Origin: Parapedobacter tibetensis
GTDB taxonomy: Bacteria; Bacteroidota; Bacteroidia; Sphingobacteriales; Sphingobacteriaceae
Reading direction: 5' to 3'
DNA length: 64,000 nucleotides
NCBI RefSeq assembly: GCF_024643205.1
Contig: NZ_JAMKQJ010000001.1
Location: 558,001-622,000, forward strand
Each line of letters begins with the position of its first letter. The first letter of the stretch is position 1. The translations under genes were made by a program, and so were the position numbers. This document shows positions 45,001 to 52,813 of this stretch, in pieces. The notes under the pieces were generated by a model that saw only the letters and a list, made by a program, of their open reading frames with translations, did no database searches and was not told where the DNA came from.

Positions 45001-45396
45001 TGTTATCTCCTGACGTTTACTATGCGTCATAGCCAACCTACGAATCAGCACTGTCTTTTCCTTAATTTGATAGGTCAACGCCTCTCGACTCAACACCGTT
45101 TCAAGAAAATCTGCCAGTGGCATGCGCTCGGCTACGATTGTGACCAGCTTAGCCGACTTGACAAAACGATCGCTATAAATCACCTGATAACCGGTCTGTT
45201 TTTCGATGGTTTCAAATATCTTAGTAATCGGTTGCTTGTCTGCATAGAGGGTAATCGTCTGCGACAGGGTTGTCGCACTTAGATGCATGCACCCAACAAC
45301 GAGCAATAGCATGGTTATTCTCATAATACGGAATAATTGGGCTAATTCATCGGGCAGTTTTCTCCTGCCCAATGGGGGAATTACATAATTTATCAT
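42052..45396 (-). CDS. SusC/RagA-family TonB-dependent transporter with STN domain
   Basis: Outer-membrane oligosaccharide importer of 1114 residues. After the signal region come a secretin/TonB N-terminal (STN) domain ('KQPITKIFETIEKQTGYQVI'), a carboxypeptidase-like beta-domain ('VTGKVTDESGQPLTGVTVAV'), the plug ('VVVVGYGTQKRSDITGAISS', 'IDGVPVYVSPNDATSLNPLN') and a long beta-barrel ending 'TVRTITFGLNASF'. The STN domain marks the transporters that signal through FecR to an ECF sigma factor, and those two genes lie directly upstream. Opening 'MINYVIPPLGRRKLPDELAQ' and 'LFRIMRITMLLLVVGC' is typical of this subgroup. Confidence 0.95.
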   Translation of the reverse strand: MINYVIPPLGRRKLPDELAQLFRIMRITMLLLVVGCMHLSATTLSQTITLYADKQPITKIFETIEKQTGYQVIYSDRFVKSAKLVTIVAERMPLADFLETVLSREALTYQIKEKTVLIRRLAMTHSKRQEITEFVQQRTVTGKVTDESGQPLTGVTVAVKGTSVAVITNEAGRYQVTIPANGNTLVFTTVGFEAVERTIENLLTIDISMNAAMSDLDEVVVVGYGTQKRSDITGAISSVKVSDLEGVPLRSMDQALQGRVSGVFLIQNSGQPGAGSTIRIRGGNSITGSNEPLYVIDGVPVYVSPNDATSLNPLNTISPADIESMEVLKDASATAIYGSRGGNGVVLITTKRGRAGDVRIDLDINSGFQKELRRYDLLDAKQFETLANEASVAEGGALLFDPALNPVTTDWQGVLFRSSAPLQNYQLSASGGNDTNRFLLTLSYFDQQGIIKSSDMERYSLRFNFDRKVNKRITLGNSLTFSRVNTTRVSSGSLFSMLTTAPNLPIRQPDGTYTQFNNQGLPFNNPVALLNDYKNLNKVMRALGNIYGSIDLAEGLTFRTMWGLDASFMKQDSYLPQTVYDGALVGGNASVSTNQNIIWLNENTLNYTYTAGAHRLEALAGYTQQSSRYEQLGASATGFLNDNTGSNNLGLGNPDQATLPSSGTAGWTILSWIARVNYGFDSRYLLTLTGRYDGSSRFGKNNRWGFFPSAAFAWRAIEEQFIRNLDVFSDLKLRVSHGITGNQDGIGNYPALDLWGGANYVFNDQIAQGITPDQISNQNLRWESTAQTDVGLEMGFFDNRLTLAADVYYKKTYDLLLDVTVPATSGFTSGVKNIGSLENKGLEFSLNAVPINKAFSWNTGFNISFNRNKVLDLGLEEEIIPAGVSTTVLRVDEPLGNFLGYRTRGVFQTIEEVADGAQPSARPGDIRFVDVDGNGVMNALDRQVMGNAQPSFYGGFNNSFSYKGIDFSFFLQFVYGNQLYNQNLVSLENLRGIVNQRSTVLDRWTPDNRNTIIPRASSTRATDDAHDRYVEDGSYLRLKNVQLAYAIPLHHTGFGKTIRILRVYVNTQNLLTFTNYTGMDPETNRYASNNVRQGYDSGAYPTVRTITFGLNASF

Positions 45397-45574
45397 TACG
45401 TTTGTACAGTTTGGATATTGGATAATCCGGTTTCTAATACTTGGTTTTATTAGGGCAATATCTGGACGCCTCAGGGAGGTGGTGATGACACTTCCCTGTT
45501 TTTTGTGTCCCGCTGGTTAGTATTTTATCCTCATGTTTCCATCATATTTTAATTGGGTTTACGAAATTGGTTAA

Positions 45575-46744
45575 CTATTCAATGATCAGCTTGTTTCCCT
45601 CAATATAGAAGCTGATTTCTGATGCTTTCAATAAATCCAGTACGGTCAATAAACTGACATTACGCCGCATCCGCCCGCTGAATGTCTCCTGCGGTATCCG
45701 GCTCTTGTAAATCACGTCTACATCGTACCACCGCTCGATCTGGTACATCATATCCGCCAACGGAGTGTGCTTGAAATGGAACATGCCCGATTTCCAAGCA
45801 ACATATGGATCAATGTCCACATCGTCAACGCTGATGTTTCCGTTCTCGAGCTTGCTCTGCTGGCTGGGTTTTATGGTAGTTGGTGGTCGATGTCCAGTGG
45901 TCAGCACCACTTGCACGCTCCCTTCCACTAACGTGGTTTTCGTTTCGTTTTCATCAGGATAGGCGGAGATGTTGAACTCGGTTCCCAATACCTTTACTTC
46001 CTGTCCATCACTCTTTACCCTAAATGGCCGCCTTTCATCTTTCATGACCGAGAAGTAGCCTTCTCCATCCAATTCCACTACGCGTTCATTTCCTGTGAAT
46101 CGGCTGGGATATTTCAGCGTAGAAGCGGCATTGAGCCAGACTTTCGTTCCGTCGGATAAGGTGATTTGGTAGGTGCCACCTTTCGGCGTTGTTAACGTCA
46201 GGCGGCTGAAGTCAGCCATGGGAAGTTGGTTTTCATCTTGGCCTGTCTTCGGTCTCCGACCTCCGGTCTCCGGGCTAAGCACAGCGCTTCCATCCCCATA
46301 CGTAATCCCATCTCCAACCACAATTCCGCTTTGCCCCTCACTCAAATCAATCGTCCGGCCATCGGCCAACGTAAGGGTGGCTTTATTTCCTCCAGATGCG
46401 ATATCCGCCGCTTGCGCCAGCCCTTGTTCTTTATTCGCTCCCCTGTCCAAGAAAAAGATCCCGACGGCCAGTGCAAAAATCACGGCCGCAGCATAGGGCA
46501 GCCAATTCATCCTTCGGGTGTTGATCTTGCGTTGAGGCTTCGCATCGATGGCCTCCAGGACGTGGATTAGCATACGTTCCTTCAATTGCCCGGCATCGCG
46601 GGCAAAGGCAGCATCCACTTCAAACGTTTCCTTGACCATCTGCTCATCCACCCATGCATTAAATCGCTCCTGTTCGGATGCGGTAATGCTTCCGTCGATT
46701 AGTTTTGCAGCTAACGCTTCAATTTCTTTATGTGATAAAGCCAT
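45575..46744 (-). CDS. FecR-family anti-sigma factor
   Basis: Inner-membrane anti-sigma protein of 389 residues. A cytosolic sigma-binding N-terminus ('MALSHKEIEALAAKLIDGSI', 'ERFNAWVDE'), one membrane helix ('WLPYAAAVIFALAVGIFFLD'), the periplasmic FecR domain ('LTTPKGGTYQITLSDGTKVW', 'LNAASTLKYPSRF') and a C-terminal DUF4974 module ('WYDVDVIYKS', 'VLDLLKASEISFYIEGNKLI'). It should read the loaded state of the STN-bearing SusC and release the sigma factor encoded upstream. Two loops contain foreign-looking insertions, 'SPETGGRRPKTGQDEN' and 'TTGHRPPTTI', made of short reiterated DNA words (see repeats at 45874 and 46243). Confidence 0.93.
   Translation of the reverse strand: MALSHKEIEALAAKLIDGSITASEQERFNAWVDEQMVKETFEVDAAFARDAGQLKERMLIHVLEAIDAKPQRKINTRRMNWLPYAAAVIFALAVGIFFLDRGANKEQGLAQAADIASGGNKATLTLADGRTIDLSEGQSGIVVGDGITYGDGSAVLSPETGGRRPKTGQDENQLPMADFSRLTLTTPKGGTYQITLSDGTKVWLNAASTLKYPSRFTGNERVVELDGEGYFSVMKDERRPFRVKSDGQEVKVLGTEFNISAYPDENETKTTLVEGSVQVVLTTGHRPPTTIKPSQQSKLENGNISVDDVDIDPYVAWKSGMFHFKHTPLADMMYQIERWYDVDVIYKSRIPQETFSGRMRRNVSLLTVLDLLKASEISFYIEGNKLIIE
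45874..45904. repeat. GTGGTC/CAGTGG-word repeat inside fecR
   Basis: Reads TGGTAGTTGGTGGTCGATG then TCCAGTGGTCAGC on the plus strand; reiterated words of the kind usually seen between genes. In frame it encodes TTGHRPPTTI in the FecR protein. Confidence 0.4.
46243..46275. repeat. GGTCTCCG-word repeat inside fecR
   Basis: CTGTCTTCGGTCTCCGACC followed by TCCGGTCTCCGGGC: three imperfect copies of GGTCTCCG. In frame it encodes SPETGGRRPKTGQ in a FecR loop. Confidence 0.45.
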
Positions 46745-46814
46745 CTATAACCGGTTCATTGGTTATATAGTCTACCATTTTTTAAGGACGGGTGTATCGG
46801 GAAGGAAAAAAAAC

Positions 46815-47408
46815 TTACAGGTCTTTGTCGATAAATAAGACTAACACCATAGGAATTAGTATCAGCAGATCGTTTTTGAGCTTTTTGTTCGCATTTTTGA
46901 GATGCATCTTAACGGTGTTTTCAGACAAATGGAGTTCTTCGGCTATGGCTTTGACGGCCATGCCTTGTTCACGGCTCATGCGAAAAGCCAATTGGCATTT
47001 TGGGGGAAGTCGGTTGATGCTTTGTTCGATACGCTGCTGTAGTTCTTTGGCAATGTACTCGCCCTCGGGGGATGTGGTATCGGCTACATCTATCGCATCA
47101 TCCCATTCCGCCTGCGCATGACGGCGGTGATTTCGTGCCATCATGCTGAAGGATTGGTATTTGACTGATACGGAAAGGTAGGTATTTAGTGAATGGCTCA
47201 GTAGCAATGTCTCCCGCCGCTTCCATAAACTCAAAAACACATTCTGCACGCATTCCTCCGCTTCCTCAGCACTATCAAGCAGGTTGGCGGCGACAACAAA
47301 TAACTTATCCCAATAGCGGTTATACAGCTCCACCAAGGCTCGCTCCTTGCTGTCACTCAGTCCTTGTAGCAGATCGGTATCATTATATTGGCTGTAATCA
47401 GTGACCAC
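46815..47408 (-). CDS. ECF sigma-70 factor (Bacteroidota family)
   Basis: RNA polymerase sigma factor of 197 residues. Region 2 is 'ALVELYNRYWDKLFVVAANL' and 'ECVQNVFLSLWKRRETL'; region 4 is 'RIEQSINRLPPKCQLAFRMS' and the helix-turn-helix 'VKAIAEELHLSENTVKMHLK'. A hydrophobic C-terminal tail (DLLILIPMVLVLF) is usual in this group. It starts with GTG at 47408 (no ATG in range); a near-consensus TAACTTTC lies at 47429-47436. With FecR and the STN-type SusC it forms the transmembrane signalling set that switches on this PUL. Confidence 0.93.
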   Translation of the reverse strand: MVTDYSQYNDTDLLQGLSDSKERALVELYNRYWDKLFVVAANLLDSAEEAEECVQNVFLSLWKRRETLLLSHSLNTYLSVSVKYQSFSMMARNHRRHAQAEWDDAIDVADTTSPEGEYIAKELQQRIEQSINRLPPKCQLAFRMSREQGMAVKAIAEELHLSENTVKMHLKNANKKLKNDLLILIPMVLVLFIDKDL

Positions 47409-47507
47409 GCTCAGTTTATTTGGCGCCGGAAAGTTAGTGATTATTTAACTGATACGCAACCTGCCTCCAAAATAGAGCGGTTACAAGCGGGTAACCGTTC
47501 AACGCTT

Positions 47508-48938
47508 CTATTTTTCAGATCCAGGCATTTCCCCACGAACCCCTTTTGACTCCAGGGGCTGTCCCGTCTCCCGGTCAAACCAATCCGGCGTAAGCTGATC
47601 GGGGGTACTGTCGGCAGTCTCTGCTCGCCAACGTTCCATTGTCGTCCGAAGGCGTTCCAATTCATCGACATATCGAGGTAGAGAAGCCACATTGACCAGC
47701 TGCTCGGGATCAGATCGGCAATCGAACAGCTCCTCCCGCGGGCGAGGGGTCGCAAAAATATCCGCTTGTGCGGCACTGAGCCTTCCGGCATCCCGTGCTT
47801 GTTTTAATTCCGCGAAAGATGGGCTATTCACTGCATCAGCAGGCCCTTGGTTTGGCAACCATGGGCGCAAATTCAATATGTAAAGGAAATCGTCGGTTCG
47901 AACCATTCGCTCCAATGCCTCATAATCGTGCCAATTATGCTCTGCAAACACATATTCACGGAAACGTATAGCAGGGTCATCAAACAGCCCGCAGAATGAC
48001 AACCCTTGAATGCTCTCAGGAATATCAACATCTGCCAATTCCAACAAGGTTGGCGCGATGTCTATCGTACTGAGCAAACTACTGCTCACAACGCCCTCCT
48101 TTTTAATGCCCATAGGCCATTTGACGATAAAAGGTGTTTTGACGCCACTGTCGTACAGTCGGGTCTTGGCACGCGGGAATGGGCGCCCATTGTCCGACAG
48201 GATAATCAGCACCGTATTTTCCAGTACCCCCTGCCTTTCGAGCTCTGCTTCCACTTCTCCAATAGCACGGTCAAAACGGCTGATTTCGTCGTAGTAGGCC
48301 GCTAAGTCGTTTCGGGTTCCTTCCGCATCAACCAGATGCGAGGGGACGATGACTTCATTCGGGCTATGGCTGCCACTCAGGTCATTGGGTCCCCAAGGCC
48401 GGTGGGGGTCATTAGCAGCAAACCAACAGAAAAACGGCTTGTCTTTAGGCCGGGCCTGCAAGGTGCTCACCCATCTGGCCTCCCCGCCGTTTCCGTTGAG
48501 TTTTCCTTCTTGTATGATATCAAAACCACGCTTGGCTGGTTCACCCATATGCCATTTGCCGGCTTGGGCGGTGTAATAACCTGCGCTTTGCAATAACTCC
48601 GCAAAAGTAACTACCTCAGGGGGCAATGGTGTGTGCAATTCAGCGGCACCCGTATTATGTGGATATCTGCCCGACAGGATGCTGCTGCGACTGGGGCTGC
48701 ATGAGCTGGTCGTCACATAGGCATTGGTGAATCGCAACCCCTCAGTCGCTATGTGATCGATATGTGGGGTGTTTACCGCTGGGTTGCCATAGCAGCCTAC
48801 GTCTTCAGCTCCTAGATCGTCCGCAATGAGCAGCACGATATTGGGCCGCCTGTCTTGGCCATATCCCGCAACATCCCTTCCCAATAACAGGACGAGTATG
48901 GTTATGCTGAAAACGATACTTTGTTGATTAAAAATCAT
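47508..48938 (-). CDS. S1-family sulfatase (heparan N-sulfatase-like)
   Basis: Exported sulfatase of 476 residues with a signal peptide ending near 'LLLGRDVAGYGQ'. 'RPNILLIADDLGAEDVG'-type opening (here RRPNIVLLIADDLGAEDVGC) supplies metal ligands; the formylglycine site is the cysteine of 'TSSCSPSRSSILSGRYPHN' (C-x-P-S-R). 'AGYYTAQAGKWHMGEPAKRG' and 'VLIILSDNGRPFPRAKTRLY' follow. The layout is closest to the sulfamidase-like subfamily (S1_8), which acts on N-sulfated glucosamine, but that assignment is by resemblance. It lies upstream of the sigma gene in the same direction and should act with the GH20 enzyme. Confidence 0.88.
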   Translation of the reverse strand: MIFNQQSIVFSITILVLLLGRDVAGYGQDRRPNIVLLIADDLGAEDVGCYGNPAVNTPHIDHIATEGLRFTNAYVTTSSCSPSRSSILSGRYPHNTGAAELHTPLPPEVVTFAELLQSAGYYTAQAGKWHMGEPAKRGFDIIQEGKLNGNGGEARWVSTLQARPKDKPFFCWFAANDPHRPWGPNDLSGSHSPNEVIVPSHLVDAEGTRNDLAAYYDEISRFDRAIGEVEAELERQGVLENTVLIILSDNGRPFPRAKTRLYDSGVKTPFIVKWPMGIKKEGVVSSSLLSTIDIAPTLLELADVDIPESIQGLSFCGLFDDPAIRFREYVFAEHNWHDYEALERMVRTDDFLYILNLRPWLPNQGPADAVNSPSFAELKQARDAGRLSAAQADIFATPRPREELFDCRSDPEQLVNVASLPRYVDELERLRTTMERWRAETADSTPDQLTPDWFDRETGQPLESKGVRGEMPGSEK

Positions 48939-49065
48939 AAGCTGCTCAATACTAGGGTAAAAAAATCTTCAAAGCCGGTCAACCACCGCTTATGAATTTC
49001 GGTTTATTTTTTGGAAAGTTAATCATTATTCAGCATTCAGTCAGGTATCTCCTCAACAGGGTGCA

Positions 49066-49091
49066 ATTCAAGGCCAAGCCAGCGGCCTTTG
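49066..49091 (+). pseudogene. Short fragment resembling the 3' end of the YkuK-like gene
   Basis: ATTCAAGGCCAAGCC and GCGGCCTTTG match the YkuK 3' region at 34624 onward with two differences in 26 bases, and the translation FKAKPAAFGSGK parallels FKAKPEAFASSA. It lies in the 244-bp spacer between the sulfatase and GH20 genes, which otherwise shows nothing. Probably a scrap left by recombination. Confidence 0.3.
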
Positions 49092-49182
49092 GATCGGGAA
49101 AGACTCACTGGTGATATGCATGGACAGGCACCAATTCTTTGGTGCGCAACCGCTTTGTTAAAAAAGTAATAAGCACTTACAC

Positions 49183-51450
49183 TTAATATATCACAATTTC
49201 ATCCGTGAATAGAAAGGCTTGATTTACATTGGTGGCTACTACCCGCACATAACGTGCAGTCTGTCCGGCATCAAACTCCAACTCGAAAGTCTTGAACTGT
49301 AAGGAGGGGTCATCTTTTGAAATATCGTTGACCACGATTCCCGTTTCCCGGAAATTCTTACCGTTATCCGATAACAATATTTTCACTTCCCCGGGCATAA
49401 AAATACCCGGTCCTTTATGTTGCATGAAACGGATGGCAAGCGACTGGATAGCCTCTCTCCTTTCGAAATCAATCGTTATATCCAAATCATTCAGGAATCC
49501 CTGCCATTGTCCATCGCCATAAGTGAGTTCGCCTTTCTGTCCGTTGGTGAGTGTGGCTTCCCCCTGGGCCGGATAGCGATCGTTCCATTTCGTATGATAG
49601 GTCACTTTTTTTCCAATGGCTTTGTGCAGATCGGCTCGATCTTCTGTCACTCCACCCATTCTGGCAGAATCCCTGAAATAAGCGGCTTTGATGGTAGCTG
49701 GCACCGATAGCTCGAAAGGTTTACTATACAATGGCGAATTGACAGTAGGTTTGCTTCCATCAATGGTATAATGAATATTATTTTCGTGTTGTTCGGACAA
49801 AAGTGATATGATATTGAGTTGCGTATCTGCATTAAAATCGATGGCAATATCCACCTCGTATGAGGGCCGGTAGTAGTTTACATGGAGCTGCTGCAAGAGC
49901 GTATAGTGGCGACGCAGCCTTATCGAAAAACCATCCCAATCACGACGCTCTTGGGCCGACCATAACACCTCGGCGAGGGCCAAAGCACGAGGAAACGCCA
50001 TGTATTCAACATGTTCTTGGGTGGGCATGTATTCCGTCCAAATATTGCCTTGGGCACCAAGCACATGTTTGGTTTTATCCGCTGCGATTTCCTTTGGTAT
50101 TGGGTCATAAGCATACACTTTAGACAACGGGATATAGCCACCAATCGCTTCAGGCTGTGTGCGCGGGTCGCTTTGATAATAATCGAAATAAAGGTGTGAA
50201 TTGGGTGTCATGATAACATCATGGCCCGCGTTGGCCGCGTCTATCCCCCCTTGTTCGCCACGCCAGCTCATCACCGTGGCACCGGACGACAGTCCGCCTT
50301 CTAGTATTTCATCCCAACCAACAAGTTTTCTTCCGTTGGACTGCAAGAATTGATCCATCTGCTTCACCGCATAGCTTTGCAATTCGTCTACATCTTTCAG
50401 CCCTTCCTTTCCCATCAATGCCTGACATTTGGCGCAGGTTTTCCAAGATTCCTTATTCGCTTCGTCCCCGCCGATATGGATGTATTCGGATGGGAAAATA
50501 TCCATCACCTCGGTCAATACATCGGTAAGAAAAGTGAACGTCTCCGCATTGCCAATGCAATACTCGGCATGCTTATGTGGCTCGCCCCTGCATGACAATT
50601 GGGGATAGGCAGCTAACACCGCTTCAGAATGTCCGGGCATCTCGATCTCCGGGATCACGGTAATTCCTTTACGTGCTGCATATGCCACCAGTTCACGGGC
50701 TTCATCCTGTGTATAATAACCCCCGCTTGCATTGGGGTGACCTTCATCCAAGTATCTTCGCCCGTTATGCCACCAATCTTTCCACGCCACATGGGTGCGC
50801 CAGGCTGCATATTGGGTCAATTCAGGATATTTCTTGATTTCCAACCGCCAACCCGGTCCATCGGTAAGATGCCAATGAAACCTATTGAACTTGTAAAGCG
50901 CCATCAGATCAATGAATTTCTTCAGAAAGGACAGTGGGTAAAAATGCCTGGAGACATCCAAATGAAGCCCACGGTAACCAAATCTGGGTCGGTCTTCGAT
51001 AAGCATGGCCGGCAATGCCCCACCATCAGGCTGGGTATAGGCCAATTGCAGCAATGTCATGATCCCATTAATCATGGCCTCGGGCTGGTGGGCCATGAGT
51101 ACGATACCACTTGTATCTACCGTTAAGCGATATGCGTTGGATGGTAATTTGTCGATGCCTTCGGCCTGCACCAAGCGCACTCCAGATTCTGGAACGCGTT
51201 TGCGCGATTTAATACGCTCAACTTCCATGAAATTGGTATGAGGGTGTTCCGATAGTAATGAAGCCACTTCCATAAACGGTTCAAAAGCATGGAGTGATGT
51301 CGTAGCAGGAAACACAAATTTGCCTTCATGAATTTCTAGTACACTGGGCCGGGGGATGATGGAAACCTGACCTTGGGCGTGGGCAGAAACCATCGGGATA
51401 GACAACACGATGATTACACCCAACATCAATCGAAGTGCATATTGAGCCAT
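49183..51450 (-). CDS. GH20 beta-N-acetylhexosaminidase
   Basis: Exported exo-hexosaminidase of 755 residues that removes terminal GlcNAc or GalNAc. Signal peptide 'MAQYALRLMLGVIIVLSIPM' then a GH20b N-terminal domain ('VSIIPRPSVLEIHEGKFVFP'), catalytic domain with 'RGLHLDVSRHFYPLSFLKKF', 'LYKFNRFHWHLTDGPGWRLE', the Asp-Glu pair in 'YIHIGGDEANKESWKTC' and 'TVMSWRGEQGG'; C-terminal chitobiase-type module ('IHYTIDGSKPTVNSPLYSKP') and an F5/8-type carbohydrate-binding domain. The frame extends to 51513, but the -7 box at 51483 shows transcription starts downstream of that, so ATG 51450 is used. Confidence 0.94.
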   Translation of the reverse strand: MAQYALRLMLGVIIVLSIPMVSAHAQGQVSIIPRPSVLEIHEGKFVFPATTSLHAFEPFMEVASLLSEHPHTNFMEVERIKSRKRVPESGVRLVQAEGIDKLPSNAYRLTVDTSGIVLMAHQPEAMINGIMTLLQLAYTQPDGGALPAMLIEDRPRFGYRGLHLDVSRHFYPLSFLKKFIDLMALYKFNRFHWHLTDGPGWRLEIKKYPELTQYAAWRTHVAWKDWWHNGRRYLDEGHPNASGGYYTQDEARELVAYAARKGITVIPEIEMPGHSEAVLAAYPQLSCRGEPHKHAEYCIGNAETFTFLTDVLTEVMDIFPSEYIHIGGDEANKESWKTCAKCQALMGKEGLKDVDELQSYAVKQMDQFLQSNGRKLVGWDEILEGGLSSGATVMSWRGEQGGIDAANAGHDVIMTPNSHLYFDYYQSDPRTQPEAIGGYIPLSKVYAYDPIPKEIAADKTKHVLGAQGNIWTEYMPTQEHVEYMAFPRALALAEVLWSAQERRDWDGFSIRLRRHYTLLQQLHVNYYRPSYEVDIAIDFNADTQLNIISLLSEQHENNIHYTIDGSKPTVNSPLYSKPFELSVPATIKAAYFRDSARMGGVTEDRADLHKAIGKKVTYHTKWNDRYPAQGEATLTNGQKGELTYGDGQWQGFLNDLDITIDFERREAIQSLAIRFMQHKGPGIFMPGEVKILLSDNGKNFRETGIVVNDISKDDPSLQFKTFELEFDAGQTARYVRVVATNVNQAFLFTDEIVIY

Positions 51451-51482
51451 ATGAACAGTTTGTTTTAGTACGTATCTGACTA

Positions 51483-51490
51483 CAAACTTA
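51483..51490 (-). promoter_or_regulatory. -7 box (TAAGTTTG) for the GH20 gene
   Basis: Exact TAnnTTTG on the minus strand, 32 bases before ATG 51450. It excludes the longer open frame start at 51513. Confidence 0.5.
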
Positions 51491-51540
51491 ATTAAAATGC
51501 TTCTATTATGCAATTAAGACGGGTGCAATTCAAAGCGCTC

Positions 51541-51592
51541 CTCGTCTTTGCGAACCAGCGGGGGGGGCATAAGCGATGGAGTGACCGCAAAG
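51541..51592. repeat. Possible palindromic intergenic repeat
   Basis: CTTTGCG (51546-51552) pairs with CGCAAAG (51586-51592) around a G-rich middle. The wording (GTCTTTGCGAACCAGCG ... CCGCAAAGCAGC) resembles the 'CATTGCGA...GCAATCT' repeats scattered in many Bacteroidota genomes. Lies in the 319-bp spacer 51451-51769 together with the GH20 promoter; nothing else recognised there. Confidence 0.3.
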
Positions 51593-51769
51593 CAGCTCCG
51601 AAGGAAACCAATCTAACCCTGACGAAGATTGGCTTTTATCAGCTCCGCTGCCCCATACAGGTGTCCCCATAATTTTCCAAATAAAAAAACACTGCGCATG
51701 GTGGTTGAATTATGAGTGAAAATTTATGATTATTTTGGATATTGCATCCGATAGCCATAACGAAGATAT

Positions 51770-52444
51770 ATGCCTGATAAACAGCGTCAGCGGAATTATT
51801 ACAAAAAGGTAAGCATCCACAAATTCGAACTGGACTGGCAGGCGAAATTCTGGGAGCTGAAAGCCTTTAAAGACAAATTCGGGCATTGCAATGTTCCGCA
51901 ACATTGGCAGGAAAACCACGTATTGGGGAGGTGGGTGATCCGCCAAAGGGTGCGGAAAGACAAATTGTCCCCTGACCGGATAGATAGGCTCAACGGTATC
52001 GGGTTCATCTGGGATTTACCGGACTTTTGGTGGGAGTGCAAGTACAGCGAGCTATTGGCTTTTAAGGAAAAATACGGACACTGCAATGTATCGAAAGGAA
52101 CGGACGGCTACAAACCACTTGCTGATTGGATAGTAAAACAGCGGAAGGATTTTAAGCAAAAGGAAACAAGGCTTGACACTTGGAAAATCGGGAAACTCAA
52201 TCAAGCCGGTTTTAATTGGGGAACCATCATCCGTGTTCCGTGGGAATATAGGTACAAGGAACTCAAGGAATTCGAAAAGGAACACGGTCATTGCCGGGTT
52301 CGGCAAGGGTGGAAGGAAAACCCTTCCTTAGGCAACTGGGTTTCTATACAACGCAGGAAAAAGAGGGAATTACCGCAGGGAAAAATTGACTTACTTGACA
52401 GGATCGGATTTGATTGGGTGTTAAAGAAGCGCCGCAAAACCTGA
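51770..52444 (+). CDS. Orphan protein of three helicase-associated (HA) domains
   Basis: A 224-residue protein made almost wholly of three HA domains (PF03457 type) of about 65 residues each: 'WELKAFKDKFGHCNVPQHWQ', 'SELLAFKEKYGHCNVSKGTD' and 'KELKEFEKEHGHCRVRQGWK', each followed by 'LGxWVxxQR' and 'IxxLxxIGFxW'. HA domains normally sit at the C-terminus of helicases and are thought to bind nucleic acid; here there is no helicase part. Highly basic and soluble, no signal peptide. Function unknown; position between a PUL and a toxin locus gives no hint. Confidence 0.8.
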   Translation: MPDKQRQRNYYKKVSIHKFELDWQAKFWELKAFKDKFGHCNVPQHWQENHVLGRWVIRQRVRKDKLSPDRIDRLNGIGFIWDLPDFWWECKYSELLAFKEKYGHCNVSKGTDGYKPLADWIVKQRKDFKQKETRLDTWKIGKLNQAGFNWGTIIRVPWEYRYKELKEFEKEHGHCRVRQGWKENPSLGNWVSIQRRKKRELPQGKIDLLDRIGFDWVLKKRRKT

Positions 52445-52813
52445 GGCGGCGGAAGGGTACTTTGCAGTGGTTTCAGCTTGTCCGGTAGCTTCTCGAATTT
52501 GCCTTCATAAGGGTGCCCGTCATTTAATCGTTTCCCAGTATTTAAATAATCATCCAACTCCGGCCTTCATTACCCGTTCGGTGAAAACGGGAAACCATGA
52601 AAAAATTCAAAACTTAATTTGGAATTGTGGAAATGTATCCCGATAATTACAGTGGATAAGACATCAGCCTAAACGTGTGTAAGATTCCATCAGGGTGTAT
52701 TTTCGGCTAATGTGTGCGGGGGTGGATGGCCCCAAGGGCATATTTAATGATTAAACCGATTTACGTAAACCAACAGATCAACTTGAGGAATTAACATACA
52801 CCAATTAACATTT
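52445..52813. other. Intergenic spacer upstream of the Rhs locus (369 bp)
   Basis: Holds a short hairpin CCCGTT / AACGGG (52573-52591) and, on the minus strand from about 52557 into the HA gene, a stretch that translates into protein-like sequence ('LDDYLNTGKRLNDGHPYEGK' then 'FEKLPDKLKPLQ') with only a TTG start; possibly a scrap of an older gene. No consensus -7 box found before the fibre gene. Confidence 0.35.

Noticed and set aside
52288..52557. Minus-strand frame with protein-like start (LDDYLNTGKRLNDG)
   Set aside because: Only a TTG start, and most of it is antisense to the HA-domain gene; mentioned as a possible scrap in the spacer entry but not called as a gene.
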